Source of the DNA: Epiperipatus broadwayi
Lineage: Eukaryota > Onychophora > Udeonychophora > Euonychophora > Peripatidae
Assembly (NCBI GenBank): GCA_028023455.1
Contig: JAQFVV010006215.1
Coordinates: forward strand, 9,755,950 to 9,819,949
Reading direction: 5' to 3'
Length of the DNA stretch: 64,000 bases
Below the pieces are notes generated by a model, which was not told the origin of the DNA, made no database searches, and saw only the letters and a list, made by a program, of their open reading frames with translations. Within the stretch, counting starts at the first letter, position 1. Every line of letters starts with the position of its first letter. Positions 48,481-58,900 of the stretch are shown piece by piece. Position numbers and translations under genes: made by a program.

Positions 48481-49452
48481 ATTGTAAATTCTTGGTTGAA
48501 CATCCAAACAAATAATCTTCTTTGAAATGAGTCTTCAATGGTAAAACTATATATGAGTTACTGACAAGTCTGATCTGCTTAACAATTTTTTATATATTTT
48601 CTATGTGGCAATATGAGAAATATGTGAAATCACAAAGCCACTGCAAAGGAATAGACTTGGGTGTGCCAATAATATTTCTCATGACATTTATTTAAATACC
48701 CAGAAGTTTAATGTAAGAACATTTTCTCCAAACATAGTACAATATTCACCAGCAGAATATATGCTAGTGCTAAAAAAGCAATCATAAAGTGCCTATGTCA
48801 TAAACCCAAGTAATGCCATCCAGGTTTACAAAATTATTCCTAAACAATAATTTTAATCTAATTTAGATAAATGAGGAAATAAGTTAGTTTATGATTCAAG
48901 ATTACCTAATAAGGCTTGGGTAGGATTATGTTTCAGTTTATTATTGCATAAGGTAATATAGATTGTTTAGATGAAAAATTGAACATACTGTCTTCATTGA
49001 ATTATGAACAAAACCCCAGTCTTTGAAAAAGATTTTCAATCATTTCACATTCTTATTGAGAGACTTTTCTATTTCAACAAAGAATCTCTTCTGTGAAATA
49101 AACAATTTCACCTGTATAAATGAATCTAATATTTTCTTCATATAAATAATGCATGATTAATAAAATTCTGCCATTGATATGTATTAATTGTTAAATTCAA
49201 TCAAATACATGTAAAAGGTAATACATGGTTCCAGAATCTATAAAAATAGTACCAATACCCTACCAGGTAATAAAAACTGCTTCACATTGCAATTGTATTC
49301 TTCCTTTTTTTATATAGTTCTTATAACGCTCATCTTATCAATTCAGAATAACTTGAAATTTTTATTGTTTAGCTAATCAATATTAAATAGTTATTCATTT
49401 ATCAATTTATTTATGAATTGGTTAAAAAAAAATTTTTAAGCCTGGCCTATCA

Positions 49453-49622
49453 TGTTATGGCTACTACTTGTAATTACAGACAGACGCCTAGCAGCGACAA
49501 CTGAGATTAGCGAGTGCACGACATCACTCTTATGTTAGAGAACACTGGTAGTTAATAAAAGTTATTAGTTATACAAACTGCGTGTATTTATTAATTTAGA
49601 TATCATGACTAAGAACATAACA
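49453..49622 (+). repeat. 5' LTR (170 bp)
   Basis: Begins TGTTATGG, ends AAGAACATAACA. The outer seven bases are perfect inverted repeats (TGTTATG / CATAACA). Differs from the 3' LTR at roughly 15-20 positions, so the insertion is old. Contains TAATAAAAG, a possible TATA/polyadenylation region. Confidence 0.9.
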
Positions 49623-49636
49623 TGGTGTCAGGAATG
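49623..49636 (+). promoter_or_regulatory. tRNA-Leu-type primer binding site
   Basis: TGGTGTCAGGAATG follows the LTR end without gap. TGGTGTCAG is the complement of the CTGACACCA end of tRNA-Leu, used by many Gypsy elements to prime minus-strand synthesis. The last bases deviate slightly from the usual AGTGG. Confidence 0.75.
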
Positions 49637-49762
49637 TATTAATGAAATAATAGTTAAAAAAAAAATTTCTAAAGTCTATAAAACAGTGAGTATTTAAATA
49701 TTGATAACAATAGTTTTTATAACAAAATTTTTTTTTTCATATTATATTTGCCGAAATACAAA

Positions 49763-50518
49763 ATGGGGTCACAATTTGATCATTTTCACAATATCAAACT
49801 GCTATCCATGGAAAGAAATATGTCAGTCAAATGGACTGAATGAAAAAAATTATTCCTAAATTTCCTAGAGGCAGCAGAAAACAATATGAAATCAGATAAA
49901 GTAAAATTAGGCATATTACATCATCTCATTGGAAAAGAAGGGAGAGATGTAATAACAATATTAGACCACACGAATCCGGAAGATAAAACAAAATTGCTAC
50001 CTGTCTTAAACCAAATGGATAAATATTTCAACACAATGAAAACAACATTATAATAGAATAAAAGCATATACAATGGAGCTGCAGGAGGGAGAATCAATTG
50101 ATCACTTTCTTACCACTTAAAATTAGTAGTTGAAAAAGCTGACTTCAGGGATCAAAAACAAAATATCCTCTGAGATAGAATTATAATGGTACAAAAAGAA
50201 GAAGGACTAAAAGACAAATTATTTGAAAAAGAGAATATTACATTAGAAAAAGCACTGGAAATACGAAACTAGAAAACTCAAAAATGAATTACTGAAAAAG
50301 TCTGAACTATGTATTAACATAATAGCGAAAAATACAACAACAAACATACAAAACTGTCAAAAGTGCAACTGTAATCACCCAAAACATGAGTGTCCCGTAT
50401 TTGGAAAAAAATGCTATAATTGTGGAAAGTTAAATCACTTTGCCAATAATTGCTATACAAGAAGCTACAACCATAAAATTTTAAAAACACTCAAACACAA
50501 ATTATCATAAAAATAGGA
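49763..50518 (+). pseudogene. Gag with CCHC zinc knuckle, multiply interrupted
   Basis: Begins at ATG 49763 (GSQFDHFHNIKLLSMERN). A TGA near 49839, further stops near 50050-50060 and frame changes break the capsid region, where segments such as KLGILHHLIGKEGRDV and LPVLNQMDKYFNT are still recognisable. The C-terminus holds CNHPKHECPVFGKKC and the nucleocapsid knuckle CYNCGKLNHFANNC at 50412-50453, a perfect C-x2-C-x4-H-x4-C. In intact elements this protein packages the RNA. Here it cannot be made as one chain. Confidence 0.85.
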
Positions 50519-50544
50519 ATAGAAATGGACGTTATGTACACGAA

Positions 50545-50979
50545 GTGCACGATACTACGATACTGGATTCATCATATACCAGTGATGTTAAAAATCCTAA
50601 TGCATATGTCAGACATGTAGACTCAACTCATTTGTTTAATGGCTGGTATGAACAGATTTTATTAGACAACAATAAAGTAAAAGTAAAAATAGACCCAGGA
50701 GCCGATATAAACATTATGTCTAAAAAAGTGCTTAATACTATTCATCCACAACCAATAATATACAAAACAAAAAAGAAATTACACGCTTTTGGAGGATCAT
50801 TTCTTACCCCAATAGAAAACGCAAAACTTCAATGCAAAATAAACAAAGATCTGCATAAATTAAGTTTTATAATAATAAAAGAAGATGAACCAACACTTCT
50901 TAGTGGCAGTGATTGTGAGTTACTAGGTTTAATTAAACTCAACAAAATTATAGTACAAAAAGCATATGCTGAAAAATAA
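50545..50979 (+). pseudogene. Aspartic protease region
   Basis: An open stretch of 144 codons after the gag zinc knuckle. It contains the protease active-site segment VKIDPGADINIMS, in which the usual D-T/S-G triad reads D-P-G, and a downstream flap/hydrophobic region (KLHAFGG, LLSGSDCELLGLI) corresponding to the second signature of retroelement proteases. The catalytic Asp is present, but the Thr-to-Pro change beside it would probably abolish activity. In the intact element this protease cuts Gag-Pol. The frame ends at a TAA at 50977. Confidence 0.8.
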
Positions 50980-51139
50980 CAAAAGTGAAAATGATCAAAA
51001 TATATCCAACAACAACAAAGATAAAATAACAAAGAGTAGAAAAGATAATAAAATTATTAAAATACAGAAAATAAAAAATAAATGAAAACTTCAAGCCAAT
51101 ATATATGAGAAATATAAAGATGTTGTTTAAGGTCTGGGT

Positions 51140-51878
51140 TGTTATGAAGGCGAACACCACTTCACAATAGATCCAACATTTAAACCAGTTGTCCATGCAC
51201 CTATATTAATTCCACTAAATATAGATGAACAATTACACGAGGAATTAAATAAAATGGAAGATAATGCTATCATAACTCCAGTGACATATCTAACAAATTG
51301 GGTCAAAAGTCTATTAATACTTGAAAAACCAAACGGCACTATGAGAATATGCATAGACCAAAGAGATCTTAATAAAAAATTAAAAAGAGAACATTATAAA
51401 ATGCCAACTCCAGAGACAGTTTTAAGTACAGTAACAGGAATGAAATATTTCAGTTTTGGACTTGAAATCCAGATTTTGGAATATAAAACTTGATAATGAA
51501 TCAGCAGATTTAACAACATTTAATACACCCTTTGGAAGATATTGCTTTAACCGTTTACCTTTTGGCTTAAATGTATCACCAGAAATTTTTCAGAGGACAA
51601 ATGATGAATTATTTGCCAATATACCAGGTGTCAGTATAACAGTTGATGATTTCTTAATAGGAGGAAAAACTAAAGATATGAACAAAAATTTGTTAAAAGT
51701 CTTAAACAGAGCAGGCATGGTCAATGCGAAATTCAATCAAGATAAGATCCAATATGCTCAAATGCAAGTGAAATATCTAGGACGAATGATTTCAGGAACA
51801 GGAATCTCAGCAGATCCCAATAAAATAGAAGCAATACAAAAGCTTGAACCACCAAAAGACAAACAAGGGTTGAAATGA
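51140..51878 (+). pseudogene. Gypsy reverse transcriptase, one frameshift
   Basis: The first frame (about 51140-51490) carries the RT entry region (HFTIDPTFKPVVHAP, IPLNIDEQL, then NKMEDNAIITPVTYLTNWVK, ILEKPNGTMRICIDQRDLN). Near 51460-51480 the frame shifts by one. The second frame (51456-51876) continues LKSRFWNIKLDNES, TFNTPFGRYCFNRLPFGL, then SITVDDFLIGG, the catalytic motif with T-V-D-D in place of Y-V-D-D, and KYLGRMISGTGI. The catalytic Asp pair is retained but the preceding Tyr is lost. A stop at 51876 separates it from RNase H. Confidence 0.9.
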
Positions 51879-51879
51879 A

Positions 51880-52430
51880 TTTTAGGAATGATAAATTATC
51901 TCTTACCACACATTCCGAACTTAGCAAATCTGACAGCATCCCTGTGATTTCTTAATAAAAACAATGTTATATGGGTATGGAATTCGTATTACCAACAATG
52001 TTTCAATAAGCTAGAAGAGGCAATTTGCTATGCAACATCGCTACCACATTTCAATTCTCAAATTCCAGTAATAATACAAACAGATGCTTCACAGACAGGA
52101 TTAGGGGATTTTACTCCAAAATGGGAAACCAATTATGTATATCTCCCAAGCACTTTCTGAAACAGAACAGCGATATGCTCAAATAGAAAAAGAACTCTTA
52201 AGCATTGTTAATGCATGTCAAAAATTCCATTACTACGTATACAGATGAAATATAATAATACCCACTGATCATAAACCATTACTTGCAATTGTAAGCAAAC
52301 CCTTTGAGAAAATCATACCCAGACTCCAAAGATTTATAATGAGATTACGATATAAACTTAAATTCGAATACCGCCCTGGGAAGAAACCGTACATTGCAGA
52401 TACATTATCATGCAATTACATAAATGCAAC
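51880..52430 (+). pseudogene. RNase H and pol connection region, frameshifted
   Basis: Collinear fragments continue the pol order: the connection region (INYLLPHIPNLANLT), RNase H start IIQTDASQTGLG (first catalytic Asp, near 52075-52110), LSETEQRYAQIEKELLSIVN (catalytic Glu, near 52150-52210), TDHKPLLAIV (Asp, near 52265) and FEYRPGKKPYIADTLS (52365-52410). Stops and frame changes occur near 51945, 52115 and 52245. In family members this domain removes the RNA template. The reading frame then continues about 80 bases before all similarity stops near 52490, at the insert. Confidence 0.85.
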
Positions 52431-52559
52431 ACAACAAGAAGATGCCTGTAAAATACATATTGCAAACAAAACTGTCAGTATCTGGAACAATAACTTAACC
52501 TCTTCGTGTTTACGCTCACACAATGCGGGCGATGATTTTCAAGTTATAAACATTCGGGT

Positions 52560-52642
52560 TGAGGTTAGGATTAACGGAAATCTAGGCTACGCATGCGCTT
52601 TTTAAATCTTCGTTTGTAGGGTTCTCTCTATTTTCCAGAAAG
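52560..52642 (+). promoter_or_regulatory. Candidate CpG promoter with NRF1-like core and first exon
   Basis: GGCTACGCATGCGCTTTTTA contains the palindromic core GCATGCGC, the known NRF1-type binding element of TATA-less promoters. A non-coding first exon could begin downstream and end at the donor CCAGAAAG/GTAAAT at 52642. This is inference from motifs alone. No start codon with a long frame follows. Confidence 0.35.
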
Positions 52643-52743
52643 GTAAATTTTATTTTTCTATGATAAAAAAATAAAAATTTTATGATAATTTTTGTGATCA
52701 AGTAGATAGAATTTTTTTGTCTTTCTCTCATTTTTTTTGATAG

Positions 52744-52835
52744 TTACTGGAAAAGAATTCAGCGTGAAAAACATATTGGTAAAAAGTTTTACTTTTTCCG
52801 TTGTATTTTGAAGAAAACATTATGGAGGCTTAATG
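52744..52835 (+). ncRNA. Candidate non-coding (or 5'UTR) exon inside the insert
   Basis: Ninety-two bases between a pyrimidine-rich acceptor (CTCATTTTTTTTGATAG) and a near-consensus donor (ATG/GTAAGT). The only ATG in a plausible position, near 52821, opens a three-codon frame (ATGGAGGCTTAA), so it would be a 5'UTR exon with a tiny upstream frame or part of a non-coding RNA. No independent support. Confidence 0.3.
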
Positions 52836-53009
52836 GTAAGTATTTTTATTTTTCTATATTTTTTTAATTATTATTTTATTATATGTTTTTTAATTATTAT
52901 TTTATTATATATTTTTTAATTATTGTTTACATATATATATGCTTAAAAAACACACAAAAAATGACTATTAAACAAATAAAAAAAAAAGATTATGCATATT
53001 TTTCTACAA

Positions 53010-53535
53010 TGTGAGCTTGAGTGGATAGAATATTTGAATTAATTGATATGAGACAAAAATAAATATATTTTGGAAATATAATGATCTGATTTAGATTTTT
53101 CTATAATTTTTTTGTCTGCATTTTAATAATAGTAAAAAATACGCAAACGTTAAAAGTAACAATTTTGACAATACATAAACTTAGGCCAATTATAGATTAT
53201 TGCAATATAAATTTCAAAGGTGCATATTTTTTAATTATTATTTTATTCATATATATATATATTTGATAAAAAATATATGAAAAAAATACTATTGAAACTA
53301 ACATAAAAAAAACAGCTCGTGATTGTGTACATTTATATCGTGAATTATCTGCATTTTTTTGATATGATGTGAATTTGGGTGAATATTTGAATTAATTGAT
53401 ATGAGACAAAGATGAATATATTTTGGAAGTATAATGACCTGATTTAGATTTTTCTACAATTTTTTTGTCTGCATTTTAATAATAGTAAAAAATAGGCAAA
53501 TGCTAAAAGTAACGGTTTTGACAGTATATATATAT
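53010..53535. repeat. Direct repeat pair of about 165 bp, spacing about 345 bp
   Basis: GAATATTTGAATTAATTGAT then ATGAGACAAA, ATATATTTTGGAA, CTGATTTAGATTTTTCTA and GTCTGCATTTTAATAATAG occur in the same order at 53018-53180 and 53370-53530, with a few substitutions. They lie within the 1.6-kb insert. Confidence 0.85.
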
Positions 53536-54149
53536 ATATAAACTACAAACAAATGTACCTCAAGCTTAACTCTATAATAAATTTAGTATTTCATTCACTT
53601 TTTATTTTATTTTATTATTTTATTTTAAGTTCTTTATTATAATATTCAAATTATACTAATTATTGATCAATGTTAACTACTTGTTATAAGGGATGTTACT
53701 AGGAATGACTTATACATTACAAACCCCTGTATGGAAATACATTTTGAAGGGCTACTGAAAAAATTGATAGGTACTAATGTCTTTATTCAATAAAGTTTTC
53801 ATGTAATGGATTACCTTAGGTAAGCGTTATTAAATACTGATTTTTTAGAAATTTAATGATGAATCCAACTAACCTATTAACAAAAATATAATTTTAAGTT
53901 GTATGCATGATAATTTAGAATTTATGAAATAATATTAAAATAATTATTAGAAATATTAACTTTTATTCTTCTTTTTATTACTTTGAATATCAATGACTAT
54001 ATTTTTTTCGGTTTAATTACATTCTTTGGTGATTAATCTTTAAAACAATATTTATTATGTCATTTTTTATTAATAAAACTTAAAGTTATGATAAAATTTG
54101 TGGCTTAGCATAATTTTTTTAAATATTCAGGCTGCTTGAAAGTGAAACG

Positions 54150-55449
54150 GTTAAAGAGAGCTTATCCTTTAGATGAGGAAGCATCAGAATTAATTAAACA
54201 CATATGCAATGGATAGCCTGAATGTAAGTGCAATGTACCTCCAATTTTGCAAAAATTCTGGAAAAATCGCTACAAATTCATGCTGATTCATGGAATACTA
54301 CAACATGAATGAAAATTATTTATACCGACATCGCTACAAAACTTTATAATGAGCTTGCTACATGAGTCCCATTTGGGAATTGAGAAACTGAAATCCAGCA
54401 AGACAATCATTTTATTGGTTGAATATTAACAAAGATATTGAATCATTAGTGGATAACTGCCCAATATGCGCTAGATACAGGCTCGCTCGACCAAAAGAAC
54501 CACTGTTACCACATATTGTGCCAACAAAACCATGGGAAAAGGTTGGTGCTGATTTATTTGAATTTGGCAACAATACTTACTTGCTCCTATAGTAGATTAT
54601 TTCTCTAAATACCCAGAGGTACTTCATATACCTGCCAAAACTTCTGCTTCAGTAATAAAGCTATGCAAAACAACATTTGCATGCTTTGGCATACTAGATG
54701 AGGTAATGGCAGATAACATGCCATTTGATTCATTCTTATTCCACAAATTCGCAAAGGAATGGTGTTTTAAAGTGACCACATCGAGTCCACACTATCCATG
54801 TTCTAATAGACTTCTGGAACAAAATGTTCAAACTATAAAGCAATTATTTTGCAAAGCTTATCAACCTGGGACCCAGAATTAACCTTATTTGAATTTAGAA
54901 ATACACCGATAAGTGGGATGAAGATTACTCCATCACAGCTACTAATGTCTAGAATACTTAAAACAAAATTACCATCCTTTTTAAAACAACTCATATCTCT
55001 ACCTGCACAAAAGGCCCGTAGATACTTAATACAGAGGCAAACTCAACAGAAAAGTTTCTATGACAAGACAGCCAAGATATCTCCACCTGTAAAAATTGAC
55101 AAGCTGGGAAGAGTATATGATGGGACCAGATGGAAGAAGTGTAAAATTCTTGAAAAAAACTCCCAAGCCAAAATCTTATTGCATTTTGACTGAGGATGGC
55201 TCTATTCTTCGTCGAACCAAGACACTTCTATGGAACACAGCTGAAAGATTCATAACAACTTTACAGACACAAGAACCGGATGAGGAGACACAGTTGCCTG
55301 TAACTGAGACAGAGAAATCGCCACCATCAACATCAAGTGACAAAGGCACAGCGACAAGGAGAATACCAGTCGAATGTACCGAGATGGAAGAAAAATTGAA
55401 TAGAAGAAGAAGGCCTCCAGTATATTTAAAAGACTATGTGAGTAAATAA
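54150..55449 (+). pseudogene. Gypsy integrase and C-terminal tail, interrupted
   Basis: Resumes with the integrase N-terminal region (EEASELIKHICNG, then CNVPPILQKFWKNRYKF, HESHLGIEK with the zinc-binding His). Core segments follow: APIVDYFSKYPEV (54580-54620, first catalytic Asp), VMADNMPFDSFLFHKFA (second Asp; the usual DNG reads DNM) and SSPHYPCSNRLLEQNVQTIK (near 54785-54840; catalytic Glu retained, N-G to N-R change). The tail is split between frames 54849-55190 and 55096-55446, ending LNRRRRPPVYLKDYVSK at a TAA just before the polypurine tract. Multiple stops in the N-terminal half. Non-functional. Confidence 0.88.
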
Positions 55450-55470
55450 AAAAAAAAAAGAGAGTTGTCA

Positions 55471-55640
55471 TGTTATGGTTAATACTTGTAATTACAGACT
55501 GATGCCTAATTGCAACAACTGAGATTAGCAAGTGCGCGACATCGCTCTTATGTTAGAGAACACTGGTAGCTAATAAAAGTTATTAGTTACACAAACTGTG
55601 CATATTTATTAATTTAGTTATAACGACTAAGAACATAACA
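55471..55640 (+). repeat. 3' LTR (170 bp)
   Basis: Begins TGTTATGG and ends AAGAACATAACA, same length as the 5' LTR. Followed by TGGCC, which also occurs five bases upstream of the 5' LTR. Confidence 0.9.
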
Positions 55641-55794
55641 TGGCCCGGATTCAAGCACTAGGTCATCAGCACGGTCATGAGGCTCTTGGATCAAATAAGC
55701 GATTGAAAATAAATCCAAAATATTATTCAAATAAATGATATCACAAATGATACAAGATATGAAAAAAAAAGTCTTTCTATAAAGCTGATAGATG
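55641..55794 (-). other. Short coding-like or tRNA-like island next to the Gypsy insertion
   Basis: On the minus strand this reads NNILDLFSIAYLIQEPHDR then ADDLVLESGP without stops and abuts the retrotransposon. A weak acceptor (ATCATCTATCAG) precedes 55794. It may be an exon split by the insertion (host sequence resumes at 49442 as GGCTTAAAAA), but no good donor follows there. Alternatively, GTGCTTGAATCCGGGCCA looks like a tRNA T-arm and acceptor end, so a tRNA-derived SINE end is equally possible. Unresolved. Confidence 0.35.
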
Positions 55795-55967
55795 ATATCC
55801 AATTTATCATCCTAAGAAGCTTAACAAAACTGGGTTAATAACTTCCAAGAATAAATTTTAAAATCTCAGTGTTTCTTAATCTGTATGTGTATTTCAAAAA
55901 TAAAATTTCTAACCATTTAAGTAATTTCAGCAATCCTATAAATGTCAGAGTATCATATCCTATATAG

Positions 55968-58900
55968 CAGGGGTGTCCAAAAAGTCGATCGCAAAACCAA
56001 TTTTAGTCGATCGCGAGGTCAATCTGCCAAGAACTGGCTGGCAAAAACCGTCCAATTACGAGTGAAACAAATTAAGTCAAGATTTTCAAGTTTTGTTTTT
56101 GTTCTAAATTTTTTTCCAATTCTAGATAGGTGAAGTCCAATAAGTCATATCATTATTGAAAATAATATTTTTAATCTTGACTTAATGTGTTTTGTAACCG
56201 AATGCATCACGTGAACGTAACGCACAAATGCAACAGTATGCATGCAGTTATTGACTCAAAAAAACACAGCTATTTAGTTTGAATATTTGGTAGTGTCATA
56301 AGATAGCTTCTTTTCTTTAGTACTGAAACAGTATGATTTATCTATCTTCTAGTTTCAGACTACTATGTTTCATAGTAGTATAATTTTCTCTGATTCAAAT
56401 TCATCCAAGTCCATGTGTTAATACTAAAATATTGTATAAAAGTTCTGTTAATGAGTATGTGCGTATATTCATATTGCACATTAATTACCTAACAGTTCTA
56501 ATTTAAAATAATAAATTAAAGTTGTTATTATAAATTTAGTTTATAAATTTGTTTGCATTTGCATATAAAGTCCTAAATTCAGGTGTAATAATGTTACACA
56601 TATAAGAGAATGTTTACATTTTATAGTACTTAAATCTCTTTTTTTAAAAAAGATTTATTTCTTGGAAATCATTCCGACTCACACCTGGAAACCAAGAGCT
56701 GAAATTTAAAAAAAAAAAAAAATTAAAAATAAATATAAGACAAATGCAAAATCACTGGACCAGCACTATTTATCAATTACTCGGCTGGAGTTTTTGTCTT
56801 TATTAAGATTTAATAAAGTAGTGTTAAAAACTAAAATATAAAACTTAAAGTTGTCAACAAGTTATAACTTATGTAGGGGAAGAGAAAGATTTGATATAAA
56901 AACTCCCAGTTTTCATTACTAAATGTTCATTCACTAATATTCAGAACATAGTAGTGCCCCCGTATTAACAATATTATTATTATTAATCAATATTATCTAT
57001 CGACAGTGACCATTTTGAGTTTCAATTTTTCTTCTGTTTAAAATGTAAATACCTTTTCTTATGCTTTAATTTAAATTGTGGCTTTTCTTATCTATCACTT
57101 ACTTGATTAATGAGTCTTCTCAGCAACAAACATTTAAGCTGAAGTCATTAATGGAGTTAATGATCGCAGTTCATGAGTTTTTAATTTTCTTGGAAAATAT
57201 TTAATTCAATATTTATTATTTACTTTGAATATTTAATTTTTATCAGTTAAGTTTGGGGAAATAAAATTGTCATAAGTATTTCTTTTTTCATTTTAGTATA
57301 CCCATGAACATGAGTAGTAAACCAAAAAATCATTTCAATGAAGAATGGGAACTCAACTACTTTTTTACAATAGTAAATGATAAATGTTGTTGCTTAATAT
57401 GCTTTACCTCGATAGCCATTGCTAAAAAGAGCAATCTGGAGAGACATTTTTTAGCTTTATATAACAAGTATCAAACAGATTATCCACAAAGTACTGAATT
57501 GAGAAAACGTAAAGTTAGGGATCTTAAAACTCAATTAAAAAATCAACAAAAAGTTTTTAAAAAGCCAATGTTGAAAGTCACAAGCAGTAACTATTGCATC
57601 ATTCAAAGTAAGCTATCTTTTAGCAAAAAAAATGTAAACCATTTTCTGAGGGTGAATTTGTAAAGGAAACTTTTTTGGAAATGTCAAATTCACTTTTTAA
57701 CAATTTTCATATCAAGAGTGAAATTATTGCTGCAATTCAAGATCTGCAACTGTCTCAAAACACTGTGGTGCGACGAATTGAGAAGATGAGTGGAAATGTA
57801 AAAGAACAGTTATATAATGATATTAATAGATGTTCTTGTTTTTCCCTTCAATGTGATGAATCAACAGATATAAGTGATACAGCACAATTATTTGTTTTCA
57901 TTCGTATGGTTTTTCAAGATTTTACATCTAAAGAAGAATTGTTGGGTCTGATTTCTTTGAAAGAAAGAACTAGAGGCGTAGATATATTCAAAGCCTTTAA
58001 AAACTTGCTCAATGATTTGAAAGTACCAACTTTTTAAATTAGTTTCAATAACAACGAATGGCGCAGCTGTAATAAATAGGTCGCATAAATGGATTTATAG
58101 CCCTATGTCAAAATGAAGATGAATTTCCAGCTTTTTTGAGCTACCATTGCATAATTCACCAGCAAGTGTTAGCGAGCAAGAGACTAAACACAAAAGAAGT
58201 AATGGACATAGCGTTTAAAACTGTTAATTCAATTCGATGTAGTTCCCTCAAACGATGTCTCTTCCAACTGCAGCTTGAGGAAGGCTAATCCGAATTATTA
58301 TTACTTACCGATGGAAGATGGTTAGCAGAGGTAAATTTCTGCAACGATTTCATGATTTATTGCCTAAAGTAATAGATTTTCTCTGCGAGCAAGATGGTAA
58401 ATGTGAAAATTTAAATGATGAAACTTGGCTTAGTGACTTAGCTTTTCTAACTGATTTTACTTCAATGTTAAGTCATTTAAATTTAGAATTACAAGGTAGA
58501 AATAAAACAGTAATTGATATGATCAGCTGTGTAGATGCATATAAGACAAAATTTATTTTGCTAATAAAAGATCTGCAACAAAATAATCTGAATCATTTTC
58601 CAAATATGGCGGATCACCTATAAAAGCATAAAAATATTAATTATAATATCGACAAATATGCTGCGGAAATCCAAAAAGTAATTGAAGATTTTAAGGTAAG
58701 ATTCCAAGAATTTGAAAAAATTAAAAAAATTGTGGAATGTATATCTTTTCCTTTTAAAAAAGATTTAAATGTGAAACGCATTAGCCAAAAAATTTCAGAC
58801 ATATTTCATATGGAGCAAAAGGCATTAGAAAATGAAATTATAATTTTACAAATTGATTTAATCTTACAAGCTACAAAATTTGAAGAAGATATTTGGAAAT

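Larger units (their letters stand above)
47001..49442. other. AT-rich stretch with two repeat remnants
   Basis: Contains the second copy of the dispersed repeat (48110-48480) and a possible hAT-end remnant at 47797-47880, listed separately. Otherwise no gene seen. It would be intronic in the minus-strand gene. Confidence 0.45.
52490..54140. other. 1.6-kb promoter-like insert inside the Gypsy pol
   Basis: Not part of the retrotransposon. The first 150 bases contain several CpGs and a GCATGCGC core (CTACGCATGCGCTTT at 52587-52601) like an NRF1-type promoter site. Downstream on the plus strand, TTTTCCAGAAAG/GTAAATTT (donor after 52642) and a second exon-like block (acceptor TTTTTTTTGATAG before 52744, donor AATG/GTAAGTATT after 52835) follow. 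The insert ends TTTAAATATTCAG directly before pol resumes at about 54130, looking like an acceptor. The middle carries two copies of a roughly 165-bp direct repeat (53010 and 53355). No coding frame. Confidence 0.5.
49453..55640 (+). mobile_element. Ty3/Gypsy LTR retrotransposon, full structure, decayed
   Basis: Two 170-bp LTRs (49453-49622 and 55471-55640), each starting TGTTATGG and ending CATAACA. Directly after the left LTR, TGGTGTCAGGAATG matches the complement of a tRNA-Leu 3' end (primer binding site). Before the right LTR is an A-rich purine tract ending AAAAAGAGAG. Gag, protease, RT, RNase H and integrase follow in the Gypsy order (integrase last). Peptide patterns (ACKIHIANKTVSI, CPVFGKKCYNCGKLNHFANN) resemble K02A2.6-type elements. 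Many stops and frameshifts. A segment of about 1.6 kb (about 52500-54135) with no element similarity interrupts pol between RNase H and integrase. Possible 5-bp target duplication TGGCC (49443-49447 and 55641-55645), offset from the left LTR by five bases. Confidence 0.93.
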
